From: Natronorubrum thiooxidans
Lineage (GTDB): Archaea; Halobacteriota; Halobacteria; Halobacteriales; Natrialbaceae
Length of the DNA stretch: 64,000 nucleotides
Assembly (NCBI RefSeq): GCF_900156475.1
Contig: NZ_FTNR01000010.1
Span: 86,790-150,789, forward strand
Reading direction: 5' to 3'
The translations under genes and the position numbers were made by a program. Shown here piece by piece: positions 1 through 7,973 of the stretch. The first letter of the stretch is position 1. Each line of letters opens with the position of its first letter. The notes beneath the pieces are model-generated. The model did not search any database, was not told where the DNA came from, and worked only from the letters and a program-made list of their open reading frames with translations.

Positions 1-29
1 CACAGCTTCTCGTAGGTGTGGATTCTCAT
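1..29 (-). CDS. cbaB: ba3-type terminal oxidase subunit II, N-terminus only (window edge)
   Basis: Reading leftward from an ATG at position 29, the ten visible codons give MRIHTYEKL plus a partial codon. This resembles the start of haloarchaeal CbaB, the CuA-bearing subunit II of ba3-type cytochrome oxidase. The ATG overlaps the stop codon of the upstream cbaD gene (ATGA), so the two are translationally coupled. The rest of the protein, including the copper ligands, lies outside the window, so the call rests on the N-terminus and on gene order. Confidence 0.6.
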
Positions 30-208
30 ATGACCACCAGCGGCGTCGGATCGTTGCCGAGAAACTCGATAAAGTACGTAAACAGCCACATCAACACGAG
101 CGCGAGAAAGTACAACACGATCAACGTCAGCGTCCCCAACGGATCGAACTCGTCGTGGTCGATCGCGTGATCCGGTGCCGACAACTCGTGGATGTTCGCA
201 TCGGGCAT
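26..208 (-). CDS. cbaD: Small membrane subunit of ba3-type terminal oxidase (CbaD-like), 60 aa
   Basis: This 60-aa protein has an acidic His/Asp-rich N-terminus, the segment DPLGTLTLI, one transmembrane helix (about residues 26-50) and the tail EFLGNDPTPLVVI. The DPxGT start and FLGN end around one helix are typical of the small ba3 oxidase subunit in haloarchaea. The open frame continues upstream, but the ATG at 208 gives the family-like N-terminus. It overlaps the start of cbaB by 4 nt, indicating an operon for aerobic respiration at the cell membrane. Confidence 0.75.
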   Translation of the reverse strand: MPDANIHELSAPDHAIDHDEFDPLGTLTLIVLYFLALVLMWLFTYFIEFLGNDPTPLVVI

Positions 209-335
209 ACTCGAACTCCTGACCACGTGGAGACAAATAAAGGATCTACGCGATACAGCGGTGTATCGATAGCGGCCGCTACGGAGTCCTCGAGTTATAC
301 TGCCGGACAACAGTCGGGAAACGCTCGATCGCGTC

Positions 336-1346
336 TCACGGCTCGTCGCCGAGACGGTCGTAATGGTCGTTGACGACATCGAGGGTCGCGAACAGGCCGC
401 CGACGAGCACGGGGCCAAAAAACAGCCCCATGATGCCGTAGGCGTAGAGGCCACCGAGCACGCCGATGATGATGACGGCGGGGCTGAGTCTGGCGTACCG
501 ATCGACGACGATCGGCCGCAGATAGTCGTCCGAGAGGCCGACGACGATCGTGCTGTAGATCGCCAGCAGAATAGCGAGGATCGGGTCGCCGATGAGCAGG
601 AGATACCCCACGGCCGGGCCCCAGACGAGAAACGCGCCGATCAACGGTATGAGCGCGAGGATCACCATGACGAACGTCCAGAACGCGGCGTTCGGAATGT
701 CTGTTGCAAACAGCCCCAGTCCGGCGATGACACCCTGGATGATCGCGATCAGGACGTGGCCCACGAGCACGGCCCACATGACGTCGCTGAGTTCACCGTA
801 GAGATCGTCCTGGACGGCGTCGGGAAGCGGCGTCGTCTCTCGAAGCCACCGTAGCAGGTCGTCGCCGTCTTTGAGCAAGTAATAGAGGAGAAACAGGGCC
901 ACCCCGAGGCCGATCAGGGCGTGGGTCACCACGCTGAACCACGCCGTCGTCTGCTCGAAAACGACAGTTCCGATCTGTTCCGCGGAGGAAACGACCGTCT
1001 CCATGAGATCAACCTCGAGTCCTGTCTGGGCTTCAATCCACGCCTCGAGTTCGTCGGTCTGTACCGTTCTCGGATCGCGGTCCTGAGTGAGTCGTGCAGC
1101 CTCGTCGGCAACGACAGCGGCCACGAGGACGAAGGGGATGATGACGGTGACGACCGATAACACGACGAGCGCGAACGCGGCGATCGACGGCGACACGTAC
1201 GCCTCGAGTCGGGTCTGGAGCGGATAACAGACGAACGCGATGAGTACGGCCCCGAGGACGAACTGCAGAAACGGCGTCACCAGTTGCCACGAGAGGTACG
1301 CAAAGAGGAGGACGAGCGCTAAGAGATACCCCTTGCTCAGGTTCAC
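336..1346 (-). CDS. AI-2E family (UPF0118) membrane permease-like protein
   Basis: A 336-aa polytopic membrane protein with about seven hydrophobic segments and the family-typical long central region between helices 3 and 4. The C-terminal helices contain IPLIGAFLVWGPA and IIIGVLGGLYAYGIMGLFFGP, typical of AI-2E/UPF0118 transporters. The start chosen is GTG at 1346, preceded by GGAGAG. An in-frame start at 1424 would add 26 polar residues before the first helix. The substrate is unknown; family members have been linked to autoinducer export and to Na+/H+ antiport in halophiles. Confidence 0.85.
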   Translation of the reverse strand: MNLSKGYLLALVLLFAYLSWQLVTPFLQFVLGAVLIAFVCYPLQTRLEAYVSPSIAAFALVVLSVVTVIIPFVLVAAVVADEAARLTQDRDPRTVQTDELEAWIEAQTGLEVDLMETVVSSAEQIGTVVFEQTTAWFSVVTHALIGLGVALFLLYYLLKDGDDLLRWLRETTPLPDAVQDDLYGELSDVMWAVLVGHVLIAIIQGVIAGLGLFATDIPNAAFWTFVMVILALIPLIGAFLVWGPAVGYLLLIGDPILAILLAIYSTIVVGLSDDYLRPIVVDRYARLSPAVIIIGVLGGLYAYGIMGLFFGPVLVGGLFATLDVVNDHYDRLGDEP

Positions 1347-1461
1347 AGTGTTTCTCTCCACGAAGTGTCGGATAAAACTGATCCAGACGTGTCCCTCGAT
1401 GAGAGTGTCACTGCCACTCGCCACACGGCTTCAAGAGTCTGGTTCGCCAACTATCGAACGA

Positions 1462-2196
1462 ATGCCGACCCAGCTCGATCCCCTCTCTCTGTCGGCTGAT
1501 CTGTTGTACACAGTCAAGACCGAGGGCGACACCGACTGGCTGCAAGACCAGCTCGCGACGCTCGAGCGGTCACGACTAGAGCGCGCACTCGCCAGCCGCG
1601 AGGGAAAACTCGCCTTCTGGCTCAACTGTTATAACGCCTACGCGCAGTTGCTCTCGGAGGCCGAGCCGGCGCTGCCCGAGGGCGGTGTTCGAGCGCGCTG
1701 GAAGCTCCGCACTCGTGACCGGATCCCGGTGAGTGGCGTCTGGATAAGCCTCAACGACATCGAGCACGGCATGCTTCGCTGTTCGAAACATCCGTGGGGA
1801 TTTGGCTATCTGCCGCGCCCGTTTCCGTCGTCGTTCGAGCGACAGTTTCGGCTGCCGGACTGCGATCCGCGAATCCATTTCGCGGTAAGCGACAGTGCCG
1901 ACAACGCCACCCCCACAGCAGTCCACTCGCCGGCCGATGTCGAGGCGGCGTTAGACACCGCCGTCACGTGGTTTCTCGAGGAAAACGTGACGGACGACCG
2001 AGATCGCGACATCGCCACCGTGCCGCGGCTGTTTCGCCGCTATCGCGGTGACTTCGGCGGCAAACGCGGCATCGTCGCGTTTCTCCAGGAGTACGACGCG
2101 ATCCCGGACGGATCGACGCCGTCGCTCCGGTATGAGTCGGCGTCCCGGTCGCCGGCGGTCGAGTTCGACGCTGACGGGTTCGTCCGTGAACGGTGA
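1462..2196 (+). CDS. DUF547 domain protein
   Basis: A 244-aa soluble protein without signal peptide. It has the DUF547 hallmarks: KLAFWLNCYNAYAQ near residues 52-65, then WISLNDIEHGMLR, DPRIHFAVS and a C-terminal FGGKRGIVAFLQEYD. The family is widespread in plants and prokaryotes but has no established biochemical role. The ATG at 1462 is preferred because the open frame upstream runs through the divergent promoter region. It converges on the next gene with a 9-nt gap. Confidence 0.85.
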   Translation: MPTQLDPLSLSADLLYTVKTEGDTDWLQDQLATLERSRLERALASREGKLAFWLNCYNAYAQLLSEAEPALPEGGVRARWKLRTRDRIPVSGVWISLNDIEHGMLRCSKHPWGFGYLPRPFPSSFERQFRLPDCDPRIHFAVSDSADNATPTAVHSPADVEAALDTAVTWFLEENVTDDRDRDIATVPRLFRRYRGDFGGKRGIVAFLQEYDAIPDGSTPSLRYESASRSPAVEFDADGFVRER

Positions 2197-2205
2197 CGGC
2201 GTCGA

Positions 2206-2868
2206 TCAGCGCTCGGCGTCCTCGAGCGTCGCAGTCGGCGCGTTGCGCATAACCCCGCGTGCGGCGCGTCTGGCGTTCGACCGCGAGGCGTATCCTTCGC
2301 CGCTGTCGGCGATGATGTTGCCGTTCCAGTGTACCAACCGCCAGCGCCACTCGCCCGCGCGGTCCTCGTAGACCTCGAATCGGCTGTGTCGCTCGCGGTC
2401 GTCGGCCGCAGACTCGGACTCGGGCTGTGCTTCCGACTCCGCCCCGGAAGCGTCCGCTTGAGCCGTCTCCGGCTCGTCCTCCCCGGCGATCGCGTCCGGT
2501 GGCATCGTCGCCATTCTCGAATCGGCCGCCGCGTCGTCCGTGGCTGGTGGCTCGTCGCTTGCAACCCCGGGCGCGTCGCGCTCGGCGTCCTCGAGTCGCA
2601 GCCTCGAGCCGTCCGGATCGTCCCACTCGAAGGCGAGTGTCAGTTCGGCGATCGACGGGTCAGCGTCGTCGTCGCGGCGGGTTTCGGCCATCGCGGTCAC
2701 GGGCGATGGTATCGTGACCCGCACAGTCCGGTCGCCGTCAGTCAGCCACAGCGGTCGGTCGGCCGTCAGCGCCGTCTCGAGTTCGCCGAAGACGGCGGCG
2801 AGTTCGTCGCGGTCGTAGCCTCGCTCGAAAGCAACGGTGACGTCGGTGTCGCTCGATGGGTCTGTCAT
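2206..2868 (-). CDS. amphi-Trp domain plus DUF1508 (YegP-like) protein
   Basis: A 220-aa acidic protein with two modules. Residues 1-80 resemble the haloarchaeal amphi-Trp domain (FERGYDRDELAAVFGELE, PLWLTDGDRTVRVTIP). A disordered Glu/Ala-rich linker follows (about 85-160). The C-terminus has the DUF1508/YegP signature FEVYEDRAGEWRWRLVHWNG and GEGYASRSNARRAARGV. Function is unknown; DUF1508 is a small alpha/beta fold common in haloarchaea. ATG 2868 is preferred over the GTG two codons upstream. Confidence 0.8.
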   Translation of the reverse strand: MTDPSSDTDVTVAFERGYDRDELAAVFGELETALTADRPLWLTDGDRTVRVTIPSPVTAMAETRRDDDADPSIAELTLAFEWDDPDGSRLRLEDAERDAPGVASDEPPATDDAAADSRMATMPPDAIAGEDEPETAQADASGAESEAQPESESAADDRERHSRFEVYEDRAGEWRWRLVHWNGNIIADSGEGYASRSNARRAARGVMRNAPTATLEDAER

Positions 2869-2874
2869 ACGCAC

Positions 2875-3124
2875 TCTCGTCGGGCCAGCGTGTTAGTGAT
2901 TGCCTCCGCTCGAACCCGGCGACTGAATCACCGACGACGCCGAGGCGAGCGCCACCAACGAACTGATTTCGACCGCCGACCTGCACGCTATCCGCGACGA
3001 CGGGACGGGTGACCGACGGTGCGACGGCGCTCGCAGCGGCGCTGACTGCATCTCGAGCGGCGAGCGCGACACGGGGAGAACGAGTTCTCGAGGGACAGGT
3101 CGACCCGAACAAAAACGGGTCCGG
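2875..3124. other. Gap of about 250 nt with possible degraded coding sequence
   Basis: No intact gene is visible. On the plus strand, one frame reads ITDDAEASATNELISTADL then HAIRDDGTG, after a stop near 2932. The neighbouring frame then continues RVTDGATALAAALTASRAA and on to a stop at 3126. The switch lies near 3000. Each half has haloarchaeal codon bias, so this may be a frameshifted gene remnant, but I do not recognise the family. Random open frames are also common in such G+C-rich DNA. Confidence 0.25.
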
Positions 3125-3853
3125 TTAGAGGTCGATGGCGGCCTCGAGTGCGATATCGATCGCGCGGCCGACGTTGTTCTTGGCTTTGTCGGGCAGTTCG
3201 TCGTCTTCGGTGTCGGTCCCCTTCTGTGTGCCCTCGACGAGGTTGCCGTCGACGGTACAGATCGCGCCGGCACGCAGGCCCTTCCGGCGGGCCAGCGAAA
3301 AGACGGCGGCGGCTTCCATCTCGACGGCGAGGAGGCCGGCAGCCTCCCAGTCGGCGACGGCGTCCTCGGACTCGGCGTAGTAGGCGTCGTCGGAGGCGAT
3401 GGGGCCGACGTGAACGTCTTCATCGTTCGCTTCCGCGGAATCGACCAACGCCGACAGCACGTCGTAATCCGGCACGGCGGGGTACTCGACGGCCTCGTAC
3501 CGTTTCGTGGTCCCCTCGTTTTTCGCAGCGCCGGTCGCGACGACCATGTCGCCGATCTCGATGTCGGACTGGAGCGCGCCGGTCGTGCCGACGCGGATGA
3601 ACGTCTCGACGCCGACGTTCGCCAGTTCCTCGAGCGCGATCGCAGCCGACGGACAGCCGATGCCGGTCGAGCAGATCGTCAGCTCCTGGCCCTCGTAGGT
3701 AGCGTTGACGACCTTGTACTCGCGGTTTTCGGCGATCGTCTCGGCCTCGTCACAGTGGCCGGCGATCCGATCGACGCGGCCGGGGTCGCCCGGAATGAGC
3801 ACGCGATCGGTCAGGTCTCCCTCGTCGACCAGCAGGTGTGGTTGGGTTGCCAT
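3125..3853 (-). CDS. udp: Nucleoside phosphorylase (uridine phosphorylase family)
   Basis: A 242-aa protein of the PNP/UDP phosphorylase family, which splits nucleosides with phosphate into base and (deoxy)ribose-1-phosphate. Visible motifs are VLIPGDPGRVDRI (phosphate binding, near residues 18-30), RVGTTGALQ (phosphate/ribose site), and VEMEAAAVFSLARRKGLRAG with GAICTVDGN near residue 200 (ribose site). The length is normal for the family. Its ribose-1-phosphate product would feed the PfkB kinase and R15P isomerase encoded nearby. Base specificity (uridine or other) cannot be set from sequence alone. Confidence 0.9.
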   Translation of the reverse strand: MATQPHLLVDEGDLTDRVLIPGDPGRVDRIAGHCDEAETIAENREYKVVNATYEGQELTICSTGIGCPSAAIALEELANVGVETFIRVGTTGALQSDIEIGDMVVATGAAKNEGTTKRYEAVEYPAVPDYDVLSALVDSAEANDEDVHVGPIASDDAYYAESEDAVADWEAAGLLAVEMEAAAVFSLARRKGLRAGAICTVDGNLVEGTQKGTDTEDDELPDKAKNNVGRAIDIALEAAIDL

Positions 3854-3963
3854 ACGCCGTGCTTTCGGTGGTGGCGAGAAAAAGGATTCGAGGACGCATC
3901 GAGTTCGCGTATTCAGTGATCGACGAACATCGATCGGCCCCGTTCATACCGACGCAGTGCCGT

Positions 3964-4266
3964 TCACGCCGTCGGACGCACCACGATCCGGTCGGGTCGA
4001 ATCGTCACCGTCAGCTCGTCGACCGTGAACTCGACGCTTCCCGCCTCCCGTCGGTGCCCCGTCTGCGTGTCCGCAAAGAGGGCATCGAGCGCGTCGGGAT
4101 CGATGTAGTCGTACAGTCGCGTACTTGATTCGACGACGTCTTCCCCGTGGTACTGTGCCAGTGCTGTTGCGGCGGCGATACTTGTCGGCTCCTCCGCACT
4201 TCGATCGTACTGGATGCGGCGTTCAAACTCGCACCCATGGGACTCCCTGATCCTTCCTTCCGTCAT
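3964..4266 (-). CDS. HalOD1 output-domain protein
   Basis: A 100-aa single-domain protein matching the haloarchaeal HalOD1 output domain: SIAAATALAQYHGED, then LYDYIDPDALDALFAD, then VEFTVDELTVTIRPDRIVVRP. HalOD1 is usually found alone or behind signalling domains and is presumed to act in signal transduction; its biochemical output is not known. A TATATAAC box lies about 55 nt upstream (4319-4326). Confidence 0.85.
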   Translation of the reverse strand: MTEGRIRESHGCEFERRIQYDRSAEEPTSIAAATALAQYHGEDVVESSTRLYDYIDPDALDALFADTQTGHRREAGSVEFTVDELTVTIRPDRIVVRPTA

Positions 4267-4406
4267 GTCTCTCTGTCACGTCTCCGTGACTCTCTACTCG
4301 AGTGGGCAACGCCGGTGTGTATATAACTACCGTCAGACAACATCCGGTGAGAACCGCACGACTGCATCGGTTTCGCCCCGAACTCGTCATTGTAAATATG
4401 TGTTGA

Positions 4407-5279
4407 CTATGATCGGTTAGCGAGAAACGCCTCGACGGCAGCTTTCGTCGGGGCGCTCCGCGCCCCTTCGTGCCCTGCTGTCAGCGCCCCACAGGCGTTT
4501 GCGTACTCGAGTGCGCTGTCGATGTCGCCACCTGCGAGTCGGGTCGCGAGAAAGCCCGCCGCAAACGCGTCGCCGGCCCCGGCCGTATCGACGGGCTCGA
4601 TGTCGAATCCGGCGTGGGTGTACGTCTTGTCCGGCGTTCGGACTGCCGCGCCGTCACTGCCGGCGGTGACGACGACGAGCCGGTCGTCCAGACCGTCGAC
4701 GTCGGCCAGCGCCGCGGCCTCGCGTTCGGTGACGAAGAGAACGTCGGCTGCCCGAACCATCGCGTCGTACTCGCGGTCGCCAACGCGACGACCTGGGTCG
4801 AAACTGACAGTTACGCCGGCATCAGTGGCGATCGAGGCGATCGCTGCGGCGGTCTCGGGCTGTTGGCTCGTGAGATGAACGTGGTCGGCCGCGCGGATGC
4901 GGTCGGCCTCGAGGTCCGCCGGTTGGAGAGCCTCGTTGCCGCCGTCGTTGCCGAGGATCGCGACCTCGCCGTCATCGTCGACGAGCAGGTACTTGACGGC
5001 CGTCTCGGCGTCCTCGACGACGCGCAGCCCCGACAGCGAGACGCCCGCGTCCTCGAGGTCGCGTCTGGCCAGCAGCCCGTTGTCGTCGTCGCCGACGCTC
5101 CCGATCAGGCCGGTGTCGACCTCGAGGCCGGCGAGTGCGGCGGCGACGTTTGCAGCGCTCCCGCCGCCGGACTGGCATTGTGAGCGGATCGTCGCCTCGC
5201 CGTCGGCTTCGGGGAGCCGATCGACACGGAGCGTCACGTCCCAATTAACGTGGCCAGCAGTGAGAACAGTGGGAGCCAT
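4407..5279 (-). CDS. PfkB-family sugar kinase (candidate ribose-1-phosphate kinase)
   Basis: A 290-aa ribokinase-fold enzyme. It shows the PfkB N-terminal glycine motif (SGGGSAANVAAALAGL, about residues 36-51) and the C-terminal motif DTAGAGDAFAAGFLATRL, with the catalytic Asp in GAGD. It lies between a nucleoside phosphorylase and a ribose-1,5-bisphosphate isomerase. In haloarchaea a PfkB kinase phosphorylating ribose-1-phosphate is part of the non-carboxylating pentose bisphosphate pathway. The assignment to that activity is inference from context; ribokinase or 2-keto-3-deoxygluconate kinase are alternatives. Confidence 0.85.
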   Translation of the reverse strand: MAPTVLTAGHVNWDVTLRVDRLPEADGEATIRSQCQSGGGSAANVAAALAGLEVDTGLIGSVGDDDNGLLARRDLEDAGVSLSGLRVVEDAETAVKYLLVDDDGEVAILGNDGGNEALQPADLEADRIRAADHVHLTSQQPETAAAIASIATDAGVTVSFDPGRRVGDREYDAMVRAADVLFVTEREAAALADVDGLDDRLVVVTAGSDGAAVRTPDKTYTHAGFDIEPVDTAGAGDAFAAGFLATRLAGGDIDSALEYANACGALTAGHEGARSAPTKAAVEAFLANRS

Positions 5280-5316
5280 TCGATGCTACAGCAAGACGGT
5301 GGCCGCCGAAAAAAGT

Positions 5317-6138
5317 CTAGGTGATCAGAAAGAGCAAGACATTGTGAATGCCCGGCCCAAGCCCGACTGCGGCGACCAGTGCGAGGATCGTCCGGGCCTG
5401 CTGGGGCTGGTCGTCGACGTACTCTTTGAACAGCCCGAGGATCACCAGCGCGAGGCCGACCTTGACGAGGACGAACAGCCAGCCGGCACCGATGTACGCC
5501 GCGGTCGGCAGCGCCTCGCCGGCCTCGAGGATCAGCCTCGAGAGCGGGACCGTTTCACCGGCCCCGAGAACGTCGTAGCCGACCGCGGTCGACACGCCGT
5601 CTAACGTGTGCCCGAAGACGACGAGTGCACCGGTCATGCCCGTGGTCGCGGCGACGTCGGTAAACGAGAGACTCAGCGCGATCCAGGCGAGCGCGGTGAC
5701 GATCCCGGTGGCGACGACGGCGATGACCGGCCAGAACGGCTCGAGCGTCCCCCGTTCGACGCCGATATTGATCGTAACCATCGCGAAAACGGCGAAGAAG
5801 GCGGTGCCGGAGATGCCGACGAACCGCGAAATCGTCGGCTGGAGGCCGCCAGCGTACAGGAAGATCGCGATGATCCACGCGGCCCCGGCGACGATCGCCG
5901 TCACCAGATAGACACTCGGCGAGGCGAACAGTGACTCGATGCGATCCGGATACACCTCCATCCGGTGGAGGACGTGTAGCGTCGAGCCAAACATCATCCA
6001 CGGTGCAAACGCCAGCACGGTCCGATCGGTCACCGGCGGCTCGAGTGCCCACAGCAGTGCGATGATCCCCGCCAGCACCACGAGCATCGGGACGAGGAGA
6101 TACCACGGCGGAAGCACGAACCCCTCGGGTACTACCAT
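5317..6138 (-). CDS. DUF63 family integral membrane protein
   Basis: A 273-aa, very hydrophobic protein with about seven to eight transmembrane helices and the archaeal DUF63 features: VLAFAPWMMFGSTLHVLHRM, GHTLDGVSTAVGYDV and a C-terminal GLGPGIHNVL. The ATG at 6138 (MVVPEGFVLPP) is preferred over a start six codons upstream because it gives a family-like N-terminus. Function is unknown. It sits 38 nt downstream of the PfkB gene's start in the same direction, so it lies upstream of PfkB in a probable R15P isomerase-DUF63-PfkB transcription unit. Confidence 0.85.
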   Translation of the reverse strand: MVVPEGFVLPPWYLLVPMLVVLAGIIALLWALEPPVTDRTVLAFAPWMMFGSTLHVLHRMEVYPDRIESLFASPSVYLVTAIVAGAAWIIAIFLYAGGLQPTISRFVGISGTAFFAVFAMVTINIGVERGTLEPFWPVIAVVATGIVTALAWIALSLSFTDVAATTGMTGALVVFGHTLDGVSTAVGYDVLGAGETVPLSRLILEAGEALPTAAYIGAGWLFVLVKVGLALVILGLFKEYVDDQPQQARTILALVAAVGLGPGIHNVLLFLIT

Positions 6139-6249
6139 ACAGGTACTGGCACACACCAGCGACTAACAGTTTCCGATCGACAATAGCCCGCTCGAGTAGA
6201 ATTTTCTCTCGAGTCGGCCCTCAAAAAGTCGCTACCGATGCCGGCGGCG

Positions 6250-7224
6250 CTACGGCTCCCACGGCTCGCCGGTCATCTCGCCGAACAGCTCTCGCATCAG
6301 CGTCACGATGCTCTCGGGCGGAAACTGGCCGCGTTCGGTGACGATGGCGTCGACGTACCGCGGTGGCGTGACGTCAAAGGCAGGGTTTGCGACGACGAGT
6401 CCGTCGTCGGCATCGCCGGTGATCGTGCGTCGCTCCTCGTCCGAGACGACCTCACTCTCGGCGCGCATCTCGATTTCGACGGTGTGGCCCGTCATCGTGT
6501 CCGGATGGAGTTTGATCGTCTGGGCGGCAACCATGACCGGGACCCCGCGCTCGCGGGCGTTGACGGCTAACCCGCTGGTGCCGATCTTGTTGATCACGCT
6601 CCCGTCGGCGGCGATGCTGTCTGCCCCCACCAGCACGTGGTCTGCCTCGTCGAGATACCGCCGGGCCGCGTTGTCGACGATCAGCGTCACCGGCACGCCC
6701 CACTCGCGGAGTTGCTGGGCCGTGATGTGGCCTTGCTTTCGCGGGCGCGTCTCTTTGACGATCGCTTCGACCTCCTTCCCGTCCTCGAGAGCGGCCTCGA
6801 GACAGGCCAGCGCGTCCGTCGAGTGACAGTGGGTCATCACGACGTCGCCGTCGCGCAGGCGGTTCGCACCGACTGTCCCCAGTGTGGTCTGCGCCCGCGC
6901 CAGTTCGCGTTGAAACTCCTCGGCGCGAGCGATCGTCGCGTCCCGAAGCGCCGAAACGCTCTCGCCGTCCATGCCGCGCAGGACGTACCGGAGCGCGTTC
7001 GGCAGGCTCACCGCCGTCGGGCGGGTCTCGTAGAGCGTTTTGGCGGCGGCTCGCAGCTGTCGCTCGAAGACGTCTGGCGCCGTCGCGTCCGATCGCTTGG
7101 CCTGTGTCGAAAGCGCCTCGGCAGCCGCGTCGGCGATGGTCGCCGCCCCGCGGATTCGCATGGCTTCGATGTCGTCGGCGGTTGCCGCGACGGCCGGATC
7201 GACATCGGGCTGGCGGGTTACCAT
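6250..7224 (-). CDS. Ribose-1,5-bisphosphate isomerase (eIF2B-like)
   Basis: A 324-aa protein of the eIF2B/MTNA fold. It carries the catalytic Cys in VMTHCHSTDALACLEAALE and the catalytic Asp in VLVGADSIAADGSVINKIGT, both characteristic of archaeal R15P isomerases, which convert ribose-1,5-bisphosphate to ribulose-1,5-bisphosphate. No RuBisCO gene is in the window. In haloarchaea without RuBisCO the product is thought to be dephosphorylated and cleaved by an aldolase. Neighbours acting on nucleoside-derived sugars (udp, PfkB kinase, deoC) support this role. The divergent deoC starts 72 nt away. Confidence 0.88.
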   Translation of the reverse strand: MVTRQPDVDPAVAATADDIEAMRIRGAATIADAAAEALSTQAKRSDATAPDVFERQLRAAAKTLYETRPTAVSLPNALRYVLRGMDGESVSALRDATIARAEEFQRELARAQTTLGTVGANRLRDGDVVMTHCHSTDALACLEAALEDGKEVEAIVKETRPRKQGHITAQQLREWGVPVTLIVDNAARRYLDEADHVLVGADSIAADGSVINKIGTSGLAVNARERGVPVMVAAQTIKLHPDTMTGHTVEIEMRAESEVVSDEERRTITGDADDGLVVANPAFDVTPPRYVDAIVTERGQFPPESIVTLMRELFGEMTGEPWEP

Positions 7225-7295
7225 GCTACTGAGTTACGCGCCGGCGGTCAAAAGTGATCGGGCGGGTTTTTGAGCGTTCGGAGAGTCCATCCCGT

Positions 7296-7931
7296 ATGAA
7301 CCGCAGCGAACTCGCCCCTCTCATCGATCACACCGTTCTCGGCCCCGAAACCACACCCACCGACGTTCGTCGGACGCTCGACGACGCCGCCGAGTGGGGA
7401 ATGAACGCCTGCATTCCGCCGTACGCCCTCGAGATGGCGACCGAGTACGCACCCGAGGTTACGCTCGTGACCGTTGCCGGGTTCCCACACGGACAGAACG
7501 ACCACGACGTGAAACGACGGGAGGGCGTCCTCGCCTGGAAGGCCGGCGCGGACGAACTCGACGTCGTCATCAACGTCGGTCGCCTGAAAGCGGGCGAGGA
7601 CGACGCCGTCAGGGCCGAACTCGCCGAACTCGTCGCCGCGGTCCCAATCCCGGTCAAAGTGATCCTCGAGACCGCGCTGCTGACCGATACCGAGATCGAC
7701 CGCGCCTGCGAGGCCGCCGTCGCGGCCGACGCCGCGATGGTCAAGACCTCGACCGGCTTCGCCGAAGGCGGGGCGACCATTGCGGATGTCGAACGCATGC
7801 GCGAGTTCCTGCCCGTCAAGGCAAGCGGCGGCATCGGCAGCTACAACGAGGCGATGGCCATGCTCGAGGCCGGAGCCGAACGGATCGGGGCCTCAAGCGG
7901 CGTGGCGATTCTCGACGGTGCACCGACGTAA
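7296..7931 (+). CDS. deoC: Deoxyribose-phosphate aldolase
   Basis: A 211-aa TIM-barrel class I aldolase that cleaves 2-deoxyribose-5-phosphate to acetaldehyde and glyceraldehyde-3-phosphate. It has [15 protein letters not shown], the Schiff-base lysine region [16 protein letters not shown] (about residues 146-161) and the second conserved lysine in [13 protein letters not shown] 7296 gives the standard N-terminus ([16 protein letters not shown]). It is divergent from the R15P isomerase gene and completes a set for using the sugar part of nucleosides. Confidence 0.92.
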   Translation: MNRSELAPLIDHTVLGPETTPTDVRRTLDDAAEWGMNACIPPYALEMATEYAPEVTLVTVAGFPHGQNDHDVKRREGVLAWKAGADELDVVINVGRLKAGEDDAVRAELAELVAAVPIPVKVILETALLTDTEIDRACEAAVAADAAMVKTSTGFAEGGATIADVERMREFLPVKASGGIGSYNEAMAMLEAGAERIGASSGVAILDGAPT

Positions 7932-7973
7932 CGACGGGTACTGATACCAATACTTTTCCTCGGTTCCCGGCCA

